DNA from: a virus
DNA: 41,480 nt
IMG/VR virus record: IMGVR_UViG_3300013131_000094
Span: 1 to 41,480 of that record
Strand: one strand, 5' to 3'
In this document: positions 1 to 9,334 of the stretch, in pieces
Position numbering within the stretch: position 1 is the first letter of the stretch
Layout: every line of letters starts with the position of its first letter
Program-made: the position numbers and the translations under genes
The notes under the pieces: model-generated
What the model was told of the DNA's origin: nothing
The model's database searches: none
The model's input: only the letters and a program-made list of their open reading frames with translations

Positions 1-3000
1 AATTTGCTGCAGCAAATTCATTGAATCCGAAGCGAACCCGATCCTCAAATCCTGTGTTGGTGAATAGGTTGAGCGCAACAGAACCTACGACTACTTCGTC
101 AGCCAAAAGGACAACCGTGTTGGCCAAGGCATCCGCGACCATCCTGTAGGTGTGGTATTGCCCGAGCCAGTCAAACGCCCAGCTTCCCAGTACGGTAACG
201 ATGCCACCAACGTGATTGACCAAACCAAGTTGTCTGACTCCCACAACTTCATAGAAGCCCAGGGTATAGCTGCGCCCGTTTGCAGAGCCTTGGACAAACA
301 CTCCAGCATCATTCCCAGTGTACTGGGTGATTCGCATACGGGTTTCTGTCGTGCGGGATCGCAGTTCTGTGTAGGGGCGTACCCAACCCGTCTGAGATAA
401 AAAGGCAGGCGTGATGGCTGAGATCAACAGCGTCTCATCATTCAGGATATCTGTGACTCGTACAAGTGTTTGATTGACCCAGATGATGTCGTTGATGTTT
501 AGTTCAGTAAGGAATCGTGTGCCGGACCCCTTCAACTGCTTGGAAGCCCCAAAGGAACCCTGATACTCTTGGAAGTAAGAAAGGGTTGTGGGCTGCAATC
601 CTGATACGGAGGTGCACTGCACACTGAAGCCGTACCCATCGACACCCTGCGTATTGGCATAGCAGATAACCAGATTGCGGTCCTGTGCCACTTGAATATC
701 CGGGATTTCTGCAGCGATCGCCCAGTGTAGGTTGTGTGCCGTTGCAAAGATGTTCTGTGAGACAATGCTGAATTGATGGGCAGCAGGGGCACCATTTACT
801 GCCGTGAAGGTGTAGGGACCACTCGCAACGGTAATGGTGACCGTATCCCCGGCTTGAAGGGTCGGGTCCAGAGTAATGATTTGTCTTGTCTCTGGGAGCC
901 ACGTTGAGAGAGTCCCCGTAAGTTGTTTCTCATACGGTTGAATTCGATTCTCATAATAGCTTTGGCCGCCAGACAACCCTGGAGTTGTATGGAGCGTTCG
1001 TTCTGCAATGCTGGCATGGATGGTGCCATACTGTGTGCATCCTTGTTCGGTTGGCAATGTCAATCCACCAACACTAACACCGGGCATCCAAACCAATCGA
1101 CGTGGTAGGTTTCCGTTGGGTTCTTCATAGGTCAGCGTAGACATCTCAATATGCCGTTGCTGGTCTTCAATCTGAATGGTGGCTTCCCCTCGCCCGCTCT
1201 GGCGCAAGACCTTGAAGATGGCCTCGACATCAACGACCGTCTTGTCCTGTAAGAAAGGTTCTACTCGGGAGTACCCATATCCGTAAGGGATTTGCTCGCT
1301 CGCAAGCCCTGATACGATTTGAGTTCCGCCCCCAATCGTGCCAGCATGCCCAAAGGAGGACTGCAGTGACCATTGCTGCTCAGGATTTGTATTCTGATCT
1401 GGGATACCGGACACCGAAACAGTCTTGCCTTTGCTGGTTTTACGGGTCAGATCTGGGCTGATGCTGTATTGGAAGAAAGACCATGTGGCCTGACAGGCTG
1501 TCTGTCTTGATAGACAACCCCACCAGATTTGCCCTTTCTGATGTGTCTGCAACTCCAAGGCACCACTACTGGGTTCTGCTTGTGCAGAGGTCAACCGAAT
1601 CATCTCCCCCGTCAAAGACCCCGCCACAAAGAGTGTCGCTTGTTGGGTTGACGGGTTGGCCGTCAACAGATAGGTTGACAGTACAGCATGGTCGATTTCA
1701 AACAGAGCCGCTACATACTTGGCCTGGTATTCTGTGTTGGGCCTTGGAAAAGGCTGTGCAACGACAACAGTTGTTGTACCATCGGGTTGTTTGGTCACTA
1801 CGGTACAGACATACACGCCAGCTTGCGGCCCCGTGCGAATCTTGAACCGTGTCCCTGAAGCAATCCCTTGAGGAAGGGTTGCAGTGGTTGCCTTGATGGT
1901 TATTGGGTCTAACACTGTCATGCTGACGGTCGGACCCAACAGCCAAGATGCTTCAACTTGAGGTTCCTCTGGATTGAGTAAGAATCCAATTGTCTTGAAG
2001 GCCGCCTCGGTAGAGACGGGTGTCAGGTTTAGGAAGCCTACCTGATAGGTGCGTTTGTTGTCGTGTGCTCCAAAGCCGACCCCAGACCAGAGAGAAGATC
2101 CTGAGTCTACTTTGAGCCGGGTCTCTACTCGCACACTGGAAGGGTACTCAAGGTCTACGCTCTGATAGTACAGAGCCTGTTGTCCCGATTGGTAGTTTCC
2201 AGGAGTTTGTACTTTCGTTGTGTACGTGCCGTCTGTATTGAGGGTGCCTGAATCGGATCCCTGCAGTGTCCATCCTGCCAGAGTTGGGTACGTTGTGGCA
2301 TCGTAGAAGGTGCTTGCGGCTTCTGGTTCCGATACAAGGAGATCAACTGCGGTTGCATTTGGATTCTGGTTCAAAAGCAAAGACAGAGGATCATTCAGCA
2401 CTGCGCTGTAATCACGCTCTAGGCCCAAATAGCGGTAGCCGTAATGGATTGGTTCTAGAGTGCTGAGCGGCCCCAGCACAGAGCGCATCTGGAATCTACC
2501 CGAGAGCATCGAACCCAAAGGGAAGTCCGGGTCGAGGGGTTGTGACCCATGCGCAGGGGGGCAGACCAAGCCGTTGGGGGCGTCCCATTGGTTGAGAAGC
2601 AAGCCAGGGTCATTCAATCCCGCCATCTCTACAGTTGGCACAGCAATCCAGTAATAGCTAACACGAACGATTGCCCCGATAGGAGGTGCCGCTTGGAGGG
2701 TAACTTCTCCAGTATAGGGGTTGACTTCGGAGAGTAACGCAGCAACCCCATTGACTGTAACAGAGACATCGTTGATCGTAGCCGGGGAGGCATCACCCCC
2801 ATTCTTGACCAGCGGCCCTTTCAGCGTAAAGAAGTTCCGTTCCAAAGGGCGATCCACAAACTGGGCTGAGACATCCTCTAGCGAAACCTGCTGTCCGGTT
2901 TGTTTGCCAAGACGATCCAGACTTACTTTGTACGAAACACCCATACTTTGCTTGGCTCGCCTATCCAGACGAATCAAACAAGGTGCCAATCTTGCCTGAT

Positions 3001-4363
3001 GGGCTGGCCCTGTCGCGGTCAGAATAGGTCCGCCATCATTTCCTACCAGGGACTTGAATCGGTAGTTGCCAGCCAGAGGCCCAGTAGGCAGATTCAGGAC
3101 TTCGTTTTCAACAATTCCAACCCAGTCAAAGGTAGTATCAGGTACCCAACGATTCAAGCCATAGTCATAGACGACAGCCGTAACGATATCCTCTGAGCAT
3201 TGCACATAGGTGCTTTTGCCAGTAGGCAGGGTGCTGGCCAGTACAACCTCGTCAGACCCAACAGGATATACGAGAACTTCTTTGACTCGGTATTTCCCGG
3301 AATTGACCCCGCTCTCGATCCAAAGGTCTGCGTCGGGTAGAACATGCTCAAATGTCCTTGCTGTGTCTCGTAAGAGTGTTCGATCTGTAAGGATTTCCCC
3401 CGTGCTAGAGGACAACTCCTTCAAACCATTCCAATAGGAACGCAAGTCCTCATAGTCATACTTGGTATAGGTGCTTGTCTCTGTATCGACAGCCAACTCT
3501 CGGAAGGTCTCTCGGAATAGATTGTGATACCTGTAAAGGGTATGTGCCGGCTTGATCGCTTGTAGGACAATGGCGACATTCTTGAATAGCTTGGCAGGGT
3601 CTGGGTCCGCAAACGAGCTTACCAATTCGTGAGTATGCAGATTGGTAGTCTGGGGTAAGAATCCAACAATCTCGTGTTGGTGTTCGGCTCCTGCTGTGCC
3701 GGTCCAGATGGTCTTGACGGTACGCCCGGTGCCGTTGGTCTCGATTTGGATCAGGTGGTAGTGGTCTGAGACCGTCGTAGTTGTGACGATGTTGGACAGG
3801 AAAATCTCAAAGACGAACTGGTCTTGGTTTGAGTACCCAGAGTTGGTTGTGCCTCGTGCTTCGATAGCACATTCGATGATTTGCACGGAGGCATCCGTTA
3901 AGAGCGCCAACGCCTCTTGCAGAGCTTGTCGGGTGCTGCCCATGCCCAGAATGCGGACCATATCCTTGAAGAAACGCCTCTGTGCAAGATCAGACTCGAT
4001 CTCGGGGAGATTCTGGGTGTCTGGAAATAACAGGGCCCCAAGGATTTGATGGAGATACTCGGGTCTCGTGTAATCGAGATCCTGGTCAGCAAAGACTTCG
4101 GAAGCGGAGACTTGGAGCTTTGCCAACTGCTCGGCTGCTGCTTGGAACTGCAAGGTGTAAAAGGGGCTGACAACCTGACTGACATAATTGGAGGGCAGAG
4201 CGTTCAGGAAGAACGCCATAATGCGGTCTCTTTGTTGGGAGACAGCACGTAGATAGGCTTGATCCTCTTGCACGACAGCCGGATTCTGATCTACCGCATC
4301 GGGGAGAGTCTTCGTGCTTCCTGGCTGAAAGGTAGTGAGGGCTGTTTTTTCGAGCTTCGCCAT
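1..4363 (-). CDS. Very large baseplate/tail protein, C-terminus beyond the window (tail protein I position, LamG-like modules)
   Basis: The frame is open for 1454 codons from ATG at 4363 (complement) to the left edge, with no stop, so the C-terminus is missing. The start has a GAGGAG ribosome binding site just upstream and lies 1 base after the stop of the J-like gene. Residues about 20-190 look helical (motifs such as LNALPSNYVSQVVSPFYTLQ and DYTRPEYLHQILGALLFPDT). Together with the position directly after J, this suggests a tail protein I/gp53-type wedge domain. The remainder is beta-rich. Around residues 735-770, 1040-1070 and 1345-1425 there are segments resembling concanavalin/LamG jelly-rolls, for example WSGVGFGAHDNKRTYQVGF and GQYHTYRMVADALANTVVLL. 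I infer a wedge-anchored protein carrying exposed, possibly glycan-binding, domains. The open frame is certain; the function is tentative. Confidence 0.8.
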   Translation of the reverse strand, partial: MAKLEKTALTTFQPGSTKTLPDAVDQNPAVVQEDQAYLRAVSQQRDRIMAFFLNALPSNYVSQVVSPFYTLQFQAAAEQLAKLQVSASEVFADQDLDYTRPEYLHQILGALLFPDTQNLPEIESDLAQRRFFKDMVRILGMGSTRQALQEALALLTDASVQIIECAIEARGTTNSGYSNQDQFVFEIFLSNIVTTTTVSDHYHLIQIETNGTGRTVKTIWTGTAGAEHQHEIVGFLPQTTNLHTHELVSSFADPDPAKLFKNVAIVLQAIKPAHTLYRYHNLFRETFRELAVDTETSTYTKYDYEDLRSYWNGLKELSSSTGEILTDRTLLRDTARTFEHVLPDADLWIESGVNSGKYRVKEVLVYPVGSDEVVLASTLPTGKSTYVQCSEDIVTAVVYDYGLNRWVPDTTFDWVGIVENEVLNLPTGPLAGNYRFKSLVGNDGGPILTATGPAHQARLAPCLIRLDRRAKQSMGVSYKVSLDRLGKQTGQQVSLEDVSAQFVDRPLERNFFTLKGPLVKNGGDASPATINDVSVTVNGVAALLSEVNPYTGEVTLQAAPPIGAIVRVSYYWIAVPTVEMAGLNDPGLLLNQWDAPNGLVCPPAHGSQPLDPDFPLGSMLSGRFQMRSVLGPLSTLEPIHYGYRYLGLERDYSAVLNDPLSLLLNQNPNATAVDLLVSEPEAASTFYDATTYPTLAGWTLQGSDSGTLNTDGTYTTKVQTPGNYQSGQQALYYQSVDLEYPSSVRVETRLKVDSGSSLWSGVGFGAHDNKRTYQVGFLNLTPVSTEAAFKTIGFLLNPEEPQVEASWLLGPTVSMTVLDPITIKATTATLPQGIASGTRFKIRTGPQAGVYVCTVVTKQPDGTTTVVVAQPFPRPNTEYQAKYVAALFEIDHAVLSTYLLTANPSTQQATLFVAGSLTGEMIRLTSAQAEPSSGALELQTHQKGQIWWGCLSRQTACQATWSFFQYSISPDLTRKTSKGKTVSVSGIPDQNTNPEQQWSLQSSFGHAGTIGGGTQIVSGLASEQIPYGYGYSRVEPFLQDKTVVDVEAIFKVLRQSGRGEATIQIEDQQRHIEMSTLTYEEPNGNLPRRLVWMPGVSVGGLTLPTEQGCTQYGTIHASIAERTLHTTPGLSGGQSYYENRIQPYEKQLTGTLSTWLPETRQIITLDPTLQAGDTVTITVASGPYTFTAVNGAPAAHQFSIVSQNIFATAHNLHWAIAAEIPDIQVAQDRNLVICYANTQGVDGYGFSVQCTSVSGLQPTTLSYFQEYQGSFGASKQLKGSGTRFLTELNINDIIWVNQTLVRVTDILNDETLLISAITPAFLSQTGWVRPYTELRSRTTETRMRITQYTGNDAGVFVQGSANGRSYTLGFYEVVGVRQLGLVNHVGGIVTVLGSWAFDWLGQYHTYRMVADALANTVVLLADEVVVGSVALNLFTNTGFEDRVRFGFNEFAAAN

Positions 4364-4364
4364 G

Positions 4365-7300
4365 TTAGACTCCTCGACGAACTTGGGGATCTTGGTCGTA
4401 GGTCAGTGTGATGAGATTGGTTGTCAACGTATCGAACAACCCGGTCTCAATATCCTGTGCACCTGTCTCTTGGTTGACGAAATACGTCACAACCCAGGTG
4501 TAGGCAGAGGGTTTTGCATCATTTGAGCAACTGACGAGGACGCGATTGCCTGTTAGGCTTTGGCGAAGGCTTTGGACATTGTTGGCAACCTCTGCGGTGT
4601 AGTAGAGATAGCTTTGCTTCTCTTGCAGTGTCGCTGTTCCTGCCTGGACCTTCTGATCCAACGCTAGCCACTGCGGATACCCTACCACTTGCGGACGCAA
4701 CGTAGTATCGTCGGAATAACCTTGGATTGCAAGACCCTCCTTTCCGATAATGAAGGCGCTATCCACAGAGGTGCTGAGAGGCTGGCCTGTCAGATTGGGT
4801 GTCTGGGTCAATAGCTTGAGGTCTACACCAGAACGGGTCACGGCTCGGTAGAGGTTGGTTGGGCCGCCCCCATTGCTTGTGGAGTGGTTTAGAGGATCTT
4901 GAAGCAGATAGGTAGATACGGTTGCAGTGGACCATTGGGGTAACACGATGAAGTCCCCTGCTTGACTGGCTTGGAGAGACTCTTGTAGAATGTGTGCTCC
5001 GTCTGCCAATCGAAGTAGTGCCAGAGGGCTCAGGACGTAGCTGACACCCTGTACGGATTCGATCGTCTTGACAACATTGGACTGGCGTAGCGATTGGCTG
5101 TTCAGCACAAGGTTCTGAAGTGCGGCTCGGATACGGGGCTCTACGACATCGCGCACCGCCCCAGCTTGCAACAGGACGGTCGCCGTAATATCGACGGGTA
5201 GTAGGTTGCATTGCTTGACAACAACATCCGCCGTGAGGTGTCTGGATTGCTCCAAGCTGTTCTGAGCAACCCCTACGACAAGGTTGGTGCTGTATTGGAC
5301 AGTGAAGTTTTGGTTGTACTGGTAAGTAACACTTACAACTTGGCCAGAGAGAATGGTGCTGGATTCGGTGCGTTGAATCGACCATGTATCTGTTCCTGTT
5401 GGTGCAACCAAACGATAGTCTGGGTTTGCCTCGAAAGGCGAGACAGGCTTGTAGGTGGTGGTGCCGTCTGTATTGGTCACCACGATCGTCAATTCGTTGA
5501 CGCCAAGGCGGTTGAGCCGTTTTGAGTACAAGCCGATCAACGTATGCTGCTCTGTTGCTTGCGAGACCCCGCCCAAGGTTGTGTCTGAGGTGATCTGGAC
5601 GTAATCCTTTGCCATGCTCGATTCCCCCAGTAAGAAAGGGGATTCCAGCTTGTAAAGGTCGTACAGATTGGGATTGATGGTCGCCCCGGATTGATCAGTG
5701 ACTTGGAGAATCTGATCGACGGGCTGCCGTGAGAAGTAATGCCTATTGCTTGTCTGGAAGCGAAAATCCCCCTGAATGACATCGGAAATAGCGAGATCCG
5801 TAGGGTCGTTGTACCCAGAGGCAAGCTGAATCGTATCAAACGAGAGGTACTGAATTCCCGTTAGCGAGAACGTATAGCCCCGAGAGAGATTGCGGATTCC
5901 GGTGCTCAGGATCTGCGATAGAGGGGTTGCAGGCGTGACTCGACTCGTTCCATCTGGGTTAAGCGAGACGACGCGAAGGATAAGATCCTGTGCATTGCCC
6001 ACCACTTCAAAAGTAGCTCCGATGACATTCTCATACGAGAAGGCAAAGGTGTCTTGGTAGGTTGTAGGCTGCTGGCCCCGAACCCAACAATCGACTTTGC
6101 CCCCAGTGTGCTTACCTTGAGAGTCAATATCCCGTAGCATGTATGGACTGCCTGCACTGATGATCTGGCTGCTCAGGACACCTGGAATGGCAAAGGCACT
6201 ATTCTTATATCCTTGGTAGGTGCCCGTATCTGAGGTGAGACCCCCGATGCAACGCATCGCCAGATTGTAGTTGGACTCTTGGGGTGTCCCTCCAAAAGTA
6301 TCCGCCGTGTTGGTTACGAGAATCCCCGAGATGTTGGTGCGGTTGATGGCTTTCTTTGGTACATTGCCTTGGATTCCTTGGTTGACAGCCTGAACAAAGG
6401 CATTGGTGCTGTAGTAGCCTGTGGTCGGGTCGTAATAGGCCGCCATATTGTTGGCATCGAAGGAGGCATTGATCAGGGTCGTGAACTCCACCGATCCCGC
6501 ATAGACAACAGTGCCCACAGGCATGTTGATCGTTGTATTGAGCGGTTGCTTCACATAGAAGGACACTTCACCCCGAGACTGTTTGCCCGGTTCACGAACC
6601 TTGCCTTGGTTGGAAGCCAGTTTCTCAAAGGAAAGATCGATAATGGCTTGGACCTGATTCAGATTGGTCAGCCGGAATGCTTGTGCAAGAGCCAACTTGT
6701 AGGTAGACTGCCGGACAGCAACCGAAGCTCCCGTCAGGTTAGGATCGTCGATCGACAATAGCGTTGTAAAAGATTGCGCCTTGTGAATGAAATCGAGAAT
6801 GAATCCGAGACGCTCAGACTCGGAGGCCATTGGGTCGATGAACGTATCCCGCAGTACGGAACCGGGTTGTACCGCGACATCGGGTTGGGCTTCATGGATC
6901 AATCCAATCAAATCCTGAGTGACCTGTTGCCTCGTTACGGTGGGGAATGAACCGATAGCAGGGGTAATCTGCATAGGAACTCCCGAGGCATCCAAAGAAA
7001 GCGCCGTCTCCGTTTCTTGCAGCGTATCTGGGTTCCAATAGACTGCGGTAACGGCATAGTAGACGGGTTGGTTTTGAGCAACAGAAGCCAAGGTGCTGCT
7101 TGGGATGGTTGGGTACCGGGAAGCCATATCGCCGTAGCGGTCGTGGATATACTGGAAATGGCCAACATTCTGTACGGATTCAACCGAGAAGTTGTATCGG
7201 ATATGCTGGTCTCCGGGCGAAGCCTCATAGTTGAGTGACTGGTCAAAGTCATTCTGTAGGAGGGCTTGAGTATCCTGGTCTACTTGACTCCCTTGGACAC

Positions 7301-7901
7301 GAATCGCAATTGGCGGGCTGGTGTTGCTGAGGTAGCTATCGATCGACAGGTTGCCGAGCACGGTGGCTCGTTCGGTTGTGATGGAGTCTTGAGTCTGAAT
7401 CAAAGCAGGGTTGATTCTGGTGTAGCCTTCGGTGCCGCCACCGGGTTGGGATGTAGCGTAGATGTTGATCCCGAGAAGATTCTGGGTGCCCAAGGCTTCG
7501 GTTGAGACAACAATCTTGACTGCGCCATCCAAGCGTTCTACTACGATTCCCGTAGGGGGTTGATAGAGAGCCTGGTCCGTTTGGGTCGGGACATACTTGA
7601 TCTGTACCGTAGCCGGGGCAGTGGTTGTGCCCGAGGTGAGCACAGAGCGAACTTCAATAGTGTTCTGGCCAGGGACTAGTCTCAAGCCTTGTGGATAGGC
7701 CGCAGGGTTCGGGATGGTGAAAATACCCCCCTCAAAGGAGACTAGGTTGGGGTCTTGGACCCAAGCAGCGCCACGTAGGGCAATCTCCATGTAGGCAGTC
7801 TGGGCGTCACACGTTCCGGTAAGAAAACGATAACCCGCAGAGGTACTGAAAATGAAGGTGCTGCGGGCGATCCCGTCTGGACCATAGAATTGAGGATTCA
7901 T
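4365..7901 (-). CDS. Baseplate J/gp47-like wedge protein, enlarged (1178 aa)
   Basis: The J/gp47 family forms the baseplate wedge ring of contractile tails and links the hub to fibres and sheath. The core starts near residue 316 with a helical segment containing PDVAVQPGSVLRDTFIDPMA. It is followed near residues 460-475 by the beta motif MPVGTVVYAGSVEFTTL and near 510 by QGNVPKKAINRTN; both are typical of J proteins, which have a P.GT.v...g..F pattern and then GNVp. The end (LLPVDITATVLLQAGAVRDV and the following helices) also matches the J C-terminal layout. About 315 extra residues precede the core, including a beta-sandwich-like region, and the protein is about two to three times the usual J length. 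It lies 1 base upstream of the next structural gene. The start at 7901 has only a weak AGAGAC ribosome binding site. Confidence 0.85.
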   Translation of the reverse strand: MNPQFYGPDGIARSTFIFSTSAGYRFLTGTCDAQTAYMEIALRGAAWVQDPNLVSFEGGIFTIPNPAAYPQGLRLVPGQNTIEVRSVLTSGTTTAPATVQIKYVPTQTDQALYQPPTGIVVERLDGAVKIVVSTEALGTQNLLGINIYATSQPGGGTEGYTRINPALIQTQDSITTERATVLGNLSIDSYLSNTSPPIAIRVQGSQVDQDTQALLQNDFDQSLNYEASPGDQHIRYNFSVESVQNVGHFQYIHDRYGDMASRYPTIPSSTLASVAQNQPVYYAVTAVYWNPDTLQETETALSLDASGVPMQITPAIGSFPTVTRQQVTQDLIGLIHEAQPDVAVQPGSVLRDTFIDPMASESERLGFILDFIHKAQSFTTLLSIDDPNLTGASVAVRQSTYKLALAQAFRLTNLNQVQAIIDLSFEKLASNQGKVREPGKQSRGEVSFYVKQPLNTTINMPVGTVVYAGSVEFTTLINASFDANNMAAYYDPTTGYYSTNAFVQAVNQGIQGNVPKKAINRTNISGILVTNTADTFGGTPQESNYNLAMRCIGGLTSDTGTYQGYKNSAFAIPGVLSSQIISAGSPYMLRDIDSQGKHTGGKVDCWVRGQQPTTYQDTFAFSYENVIGATFEVVGNAQDLILRVVSLNPDGTSRVTPATPLSQILSTGIRNLSRGYTFSLTGIQYLSFDTIQLASGYNDPTDLAISDVIQGDFRFQTSNRHYFSRQPVDQILQVTDQSGATINPNLYDLYKLESPFLLGESSMAKDYVQITSDTTLGGVSQATEQHTLIGLYSKRLNRLGVNELTIVVTNTDGTTTYKPVSPFEANPDYRLVAPTGTDTWSIQRTESSTILSGQVVSVTYQYNQNFTVQYSTNLVVGVAQNSLEQSRHLTADVVVKQCNLLPVDITATVLLQAGAVRDVVEPRIRAALQNLVLNSQSLRQSNVVKTIESVQGVSYVLSPLALLRLADGAHILQESLQASQAGDFIVLPQWSTATVSTYLLQDPLNHSTSNGGGPTNLYRAVTRSGVDLKLLTQTPNLTGQPLSTSVDSAFIIGKEGLAIQGYSDDTTLRPQVVGYPQWLALDQKVQAGTATLQEKQSYLYYTAEVANNVQSLRQSLTGNRVLVSCSNDAKPSAYTWVVTYFVNQETGAQDIETGLFDTLTTNLITLTYDQDPQVRRGV

Positions 7902-7983
7902 TTGGTTTCGTCTCTGTGTGTTTACATCGGTTGAGTAAGGCTGAGCCCTACTCTATTGTTGGTCAAGTGATAGTCAGATTAGG

Positions 7984-8019
7984 GCAGAGAATCTGCTATT
8001 GGGTCACTAATTAGCTTAT
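7984..8019. promoter_or_regulatory. Conserved upstream block: 13-base inverted repeat plus 15-base AT-rich motif
   Basis: The block contains the perfect inverted repeat GCAGA-GAA-TCTGC (7984-7996) and the motif CACTAATTAGCTTAT (8005-8019), which includes the palindrome CTAATTAG. Both are unchanged in all three cassettes, whereas the bases between them vary. This invariance suggests a protein-binding or promoter function. The direction of action and the ligand are unknown. Confidence 0.5.
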
Positions 8020-8044
8020 GAGGGCGATAGAGGGTAGCTGTTGT

Positions 8045-8071
8045 GAGTGTTCCACAACGTGTGGAACACTC
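8045..8071 (+). promoter_or_regulatory. Hairpin in 5' leader, copy 1
   Basis: Perfect 11-bp arms, GAGTGTTCCAC and GTGGAACACTC, flank the loop AACGT. It lies 20 bases upstream of the AAAGGAG ribosome binding site of the gene at 8108. There is no U-tract after it, so it is not a standard terminator. Copy 2 keeps the pairing through paired changes in both arms. An RNA leader structure or a dimeric-protein operator would both fit. Confidence 0.75.
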
Positions 8072-8091
8072 TGTTAGATGGAACAGATGCC

Positions 8092-8098
8092 AAAGGAG
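8092..8098 (+). promoter_or_regulatory. Strong ribosome binding site AAAGGAG that sets the start at 8108
   Basis: AAAGGAG is followed by a 9-base spacer and then ATG at 8108. An in-frame ATG at 8078 lies upstream of this site and has no ribosome binding site of its own, so 8108 is preferred. The same arrangement occurs at 13235 and 14883. Confidence 0.8.
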
Positions 8099-8107
8099 AG
8101 TAAAGAA

Positions 8108-8695
8108 ATGGAAGACTTGCGTACTAAAGTAATCAAACTGGCTCATCAGAATCCAGATTTGAGGCAACACTTGTTGCCGTTGCTTCATACTGCTGCAGTC
8201 CCGGATACTCTCAGTACCGCCAAGGCAAGATTACAGGCAGCAATCAAGGCACAAGCCAAGGTGCCTGAACGCTATGCAGAGGCTCTTTACAATAGGGCTA
8301 AGATGCTGGAGACAAAACTCCGTGGTCAATTCAAGGCAAAGCAAGATGAGGTCTCCCCCGAAGATATGCGGGAGTTGCACACGTTGCAGTTGGATGTTGC
8401 AGCGCGACTCAAGGAATTGGCAGGTATCAAACTGCCTGAGAAGTGGGACTTCCCAAATACACGTCGCGACTTAGCCACCTTCTCACGCTTAGGTGAAGCC
8501 CCCCCGTTCGTGGATGAGGCATCTGGGCACGCTTCTCTTATCCAGCATGCTGCGTGGGTTGTATTGCGTAAGGCAGAAACTTTGCCAGGAATGGCAGGAT
8601 ACTACAAGGAGTATCTTGACTTCTATGCCAAACAGGGGCGTACCCCTAGCGTTTTGGAGCAAATGGCTTTTCAATTTGGGGCGTACAACAAATGA
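8108..8695 (+). CDS. Cassette-led protein with N-terminal LAHQNPxLR tag, unknown payload (195 aa)
   Basis: I do not recognise the function. Residues 1-27 carry the shared tag (KLAHQNPDLRQHLLPLL), which is encoded by the repeated cassette. The rest is mostly helical and charged: about residues 35-110 look like a long helical hairpin rich in K, E and A, and the C-terminal part has the aromatic cluster MAGYYKEYLDFYAKQ. No signal peptide, membrane segment or catalytic motif was seen. Its stop overlaps the start of the next gene (ATGA at 8692-8695), which implies translational coupling. It is transcribed opposite to the flanking tail genes. If the tag is a targeting signal, this would be a cargo protein; that is inference. 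Confidence 0.8.
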   Translation: MEDLRTKVIKLAHQNPDLRQHLLPLLHTAAVPDTLSTAKARLQAAIKAQAKVPERYAEALYNRAKMLETKLRGQFKAKQDEVSPEDMRELHTLQLDVAARLKELAGIKLPEKWDFPNTRRDLATFSRLGEAPPFVDEASGHASLIQHAAWVVLRKAETLPGMAGYYKEYLDFYAKQGRTPSVLEQMAFQFGAYNK

Positions 8696-9009
8696 AAGAC
8701 TTGAGAAAAGAAATCATCAAACTAGCACATCAGAATCCAGAACTGCGTTCTCAGTTGCTTCCGTTGGTTCACCAAGCTGCTGTAGGCCCCCGCAACCCTG
8801 CTGAGCGAAAGCTGGCCGATGAGCTTGATTCTGATCCTAGCACAACTGAATTGGTGCAGATGCTAAAGGACAAGCCATCCCAAGAAGAGTTGACCCATAG
8901 CAAGGTAGATGCTGCTGGATGGAAGCGGGCTGTCACCGAGGCTTTACGTATGTCGAGGGAGAAGTCCAAGAAGAATGCAGGACTGAAGACGGCCGCATGT
9001 CAGTCTTGA
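8692..9009 (+). CDS. Small tagged protein (105 aa), possibly truncated
   Basis: The start codon overlaps the upstream stop. Residues 1-27 (MKDLRKEIIKLAHQNPELRS, then QLLPLV) are a diverged copy of the tag. The body is a short helical, charged segment (DSDPSTTELVQMLKDKPSQE) without a known motif. The last residues may not be original: a second reading frame with protein-like sequence opens at 8987 and continues to 9331, so the original protein may have been longer and cut short by a frameshift near 8990-9010. The function is unknown. Confidence 0.7.
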   Translation: MKDLRKEIIKLAHQNPELRSQLLPLVHQAAVGPRNPAERKLADELDSDPSTTELVQMLKDKPSQEELTHSKVDAAGWKRAVTEALRMSREKSKKNAGLKTAACQS

Positions 9010-9331
9010 GTGGATCTTGCTGAAAACGCAACCCTACCCGAACGGGCATGAAGTCAGGTATGGGATTGTCAAGGCATCTGGTGTGATTCGGACTGCGCTT
9101 GGAAATATCTGAACATTTGAGCGTCCTTTTGAATGCCATCTGCAAATCGCGGAGGCCAACTCAGGCTTCGTGAATATCATTGCAATGAATGTACACCCAG
9201 TACCGTCAGACGACGTTCTGATTGACAGGGTGATCTTGAATGATGACAGCTTCAGCGACAAGCTCTTCGCGATGCTCGGCACGATCCCGGAATCCCAGGA
9301 ACTCAAGCAACTCCGTGGCAATCAAAACTAA
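8987..9331 (+). pseudogene. Decayed coding remnant with an in-frame TGA, downstream of the tagged gene
   Basis: This frame opens after a TGA at 8984-8986 and reads as plausible protein (TQPYPNGHEVRYGIVKASGV and on). It meets a TGA at 9110-9112 and continues for 72 more codons (TFERPFECHLQIAEANSGFV, later PVPSDDVLIDRVILNDDSFS) to TAA at 9329-9331. It has no clear start with a ribosome binding site. The frame differs from that of the gene at 8692. I read it as the broken C-terminal part of that gene or of a neighbour. It ends 3 bases before the convergent minus-strand gene. A sequencing error at either defect could restore a longer protein. Confidence 0.5.
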
Positions 9332-9334
9332 GCC

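Larger units (their letters stand above)
7969..8186 (+). repeat. Cassette repeat, copy 1 of 3 (about 218 bp)
   Basis: This is a direct repeat, roughly 90% identical to 14760-14977 and close to 13112-13319. It runs from a GATAG motif through two inverted repeats, a ribosome binding site and the first 26 codons of the gene at 8108. Homology ends abruptly in the codons for LLPLL, after which the three downstream sequences are unrelated. All three copies lie just outside the start codon of a minus-strand tail gene, here 68 bases from the J-like start at 7901. The same block may therefore drive both directions. That is inference; no standard promoter hexamers were recognised. Confidence 0.93.

Noticed and set aside
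6279-6761. Plus-strand open frame of 160 codons inside the J-like gene
   Set aside because: It is antisense to the conserved J core; composition and lack of a ribosome binding site mark it as a shadow.
8045-8071. Leader hairpin as a Rho-independent terminator
   Set aside because: No U-tract follows on either strand, and a ribosome binding site and start codon lie directly downstream.
8078-8107. Upstream in-frame ATG at 8078 (and 13221, 14869) as the start of the cassette genes
   Set aside because: These ATGs lack a ribosome binding site, while AAAGGAG lies 9 bases before the next in-frame ATG in all three copies.
9110-9112. TGA read as tryptophan (altered genetic code)
   Set aside because: TGA is used as a stop at sensible gene ends elsewhere, such as 8693-8695 and 18770-18772, so recoding is not supported.
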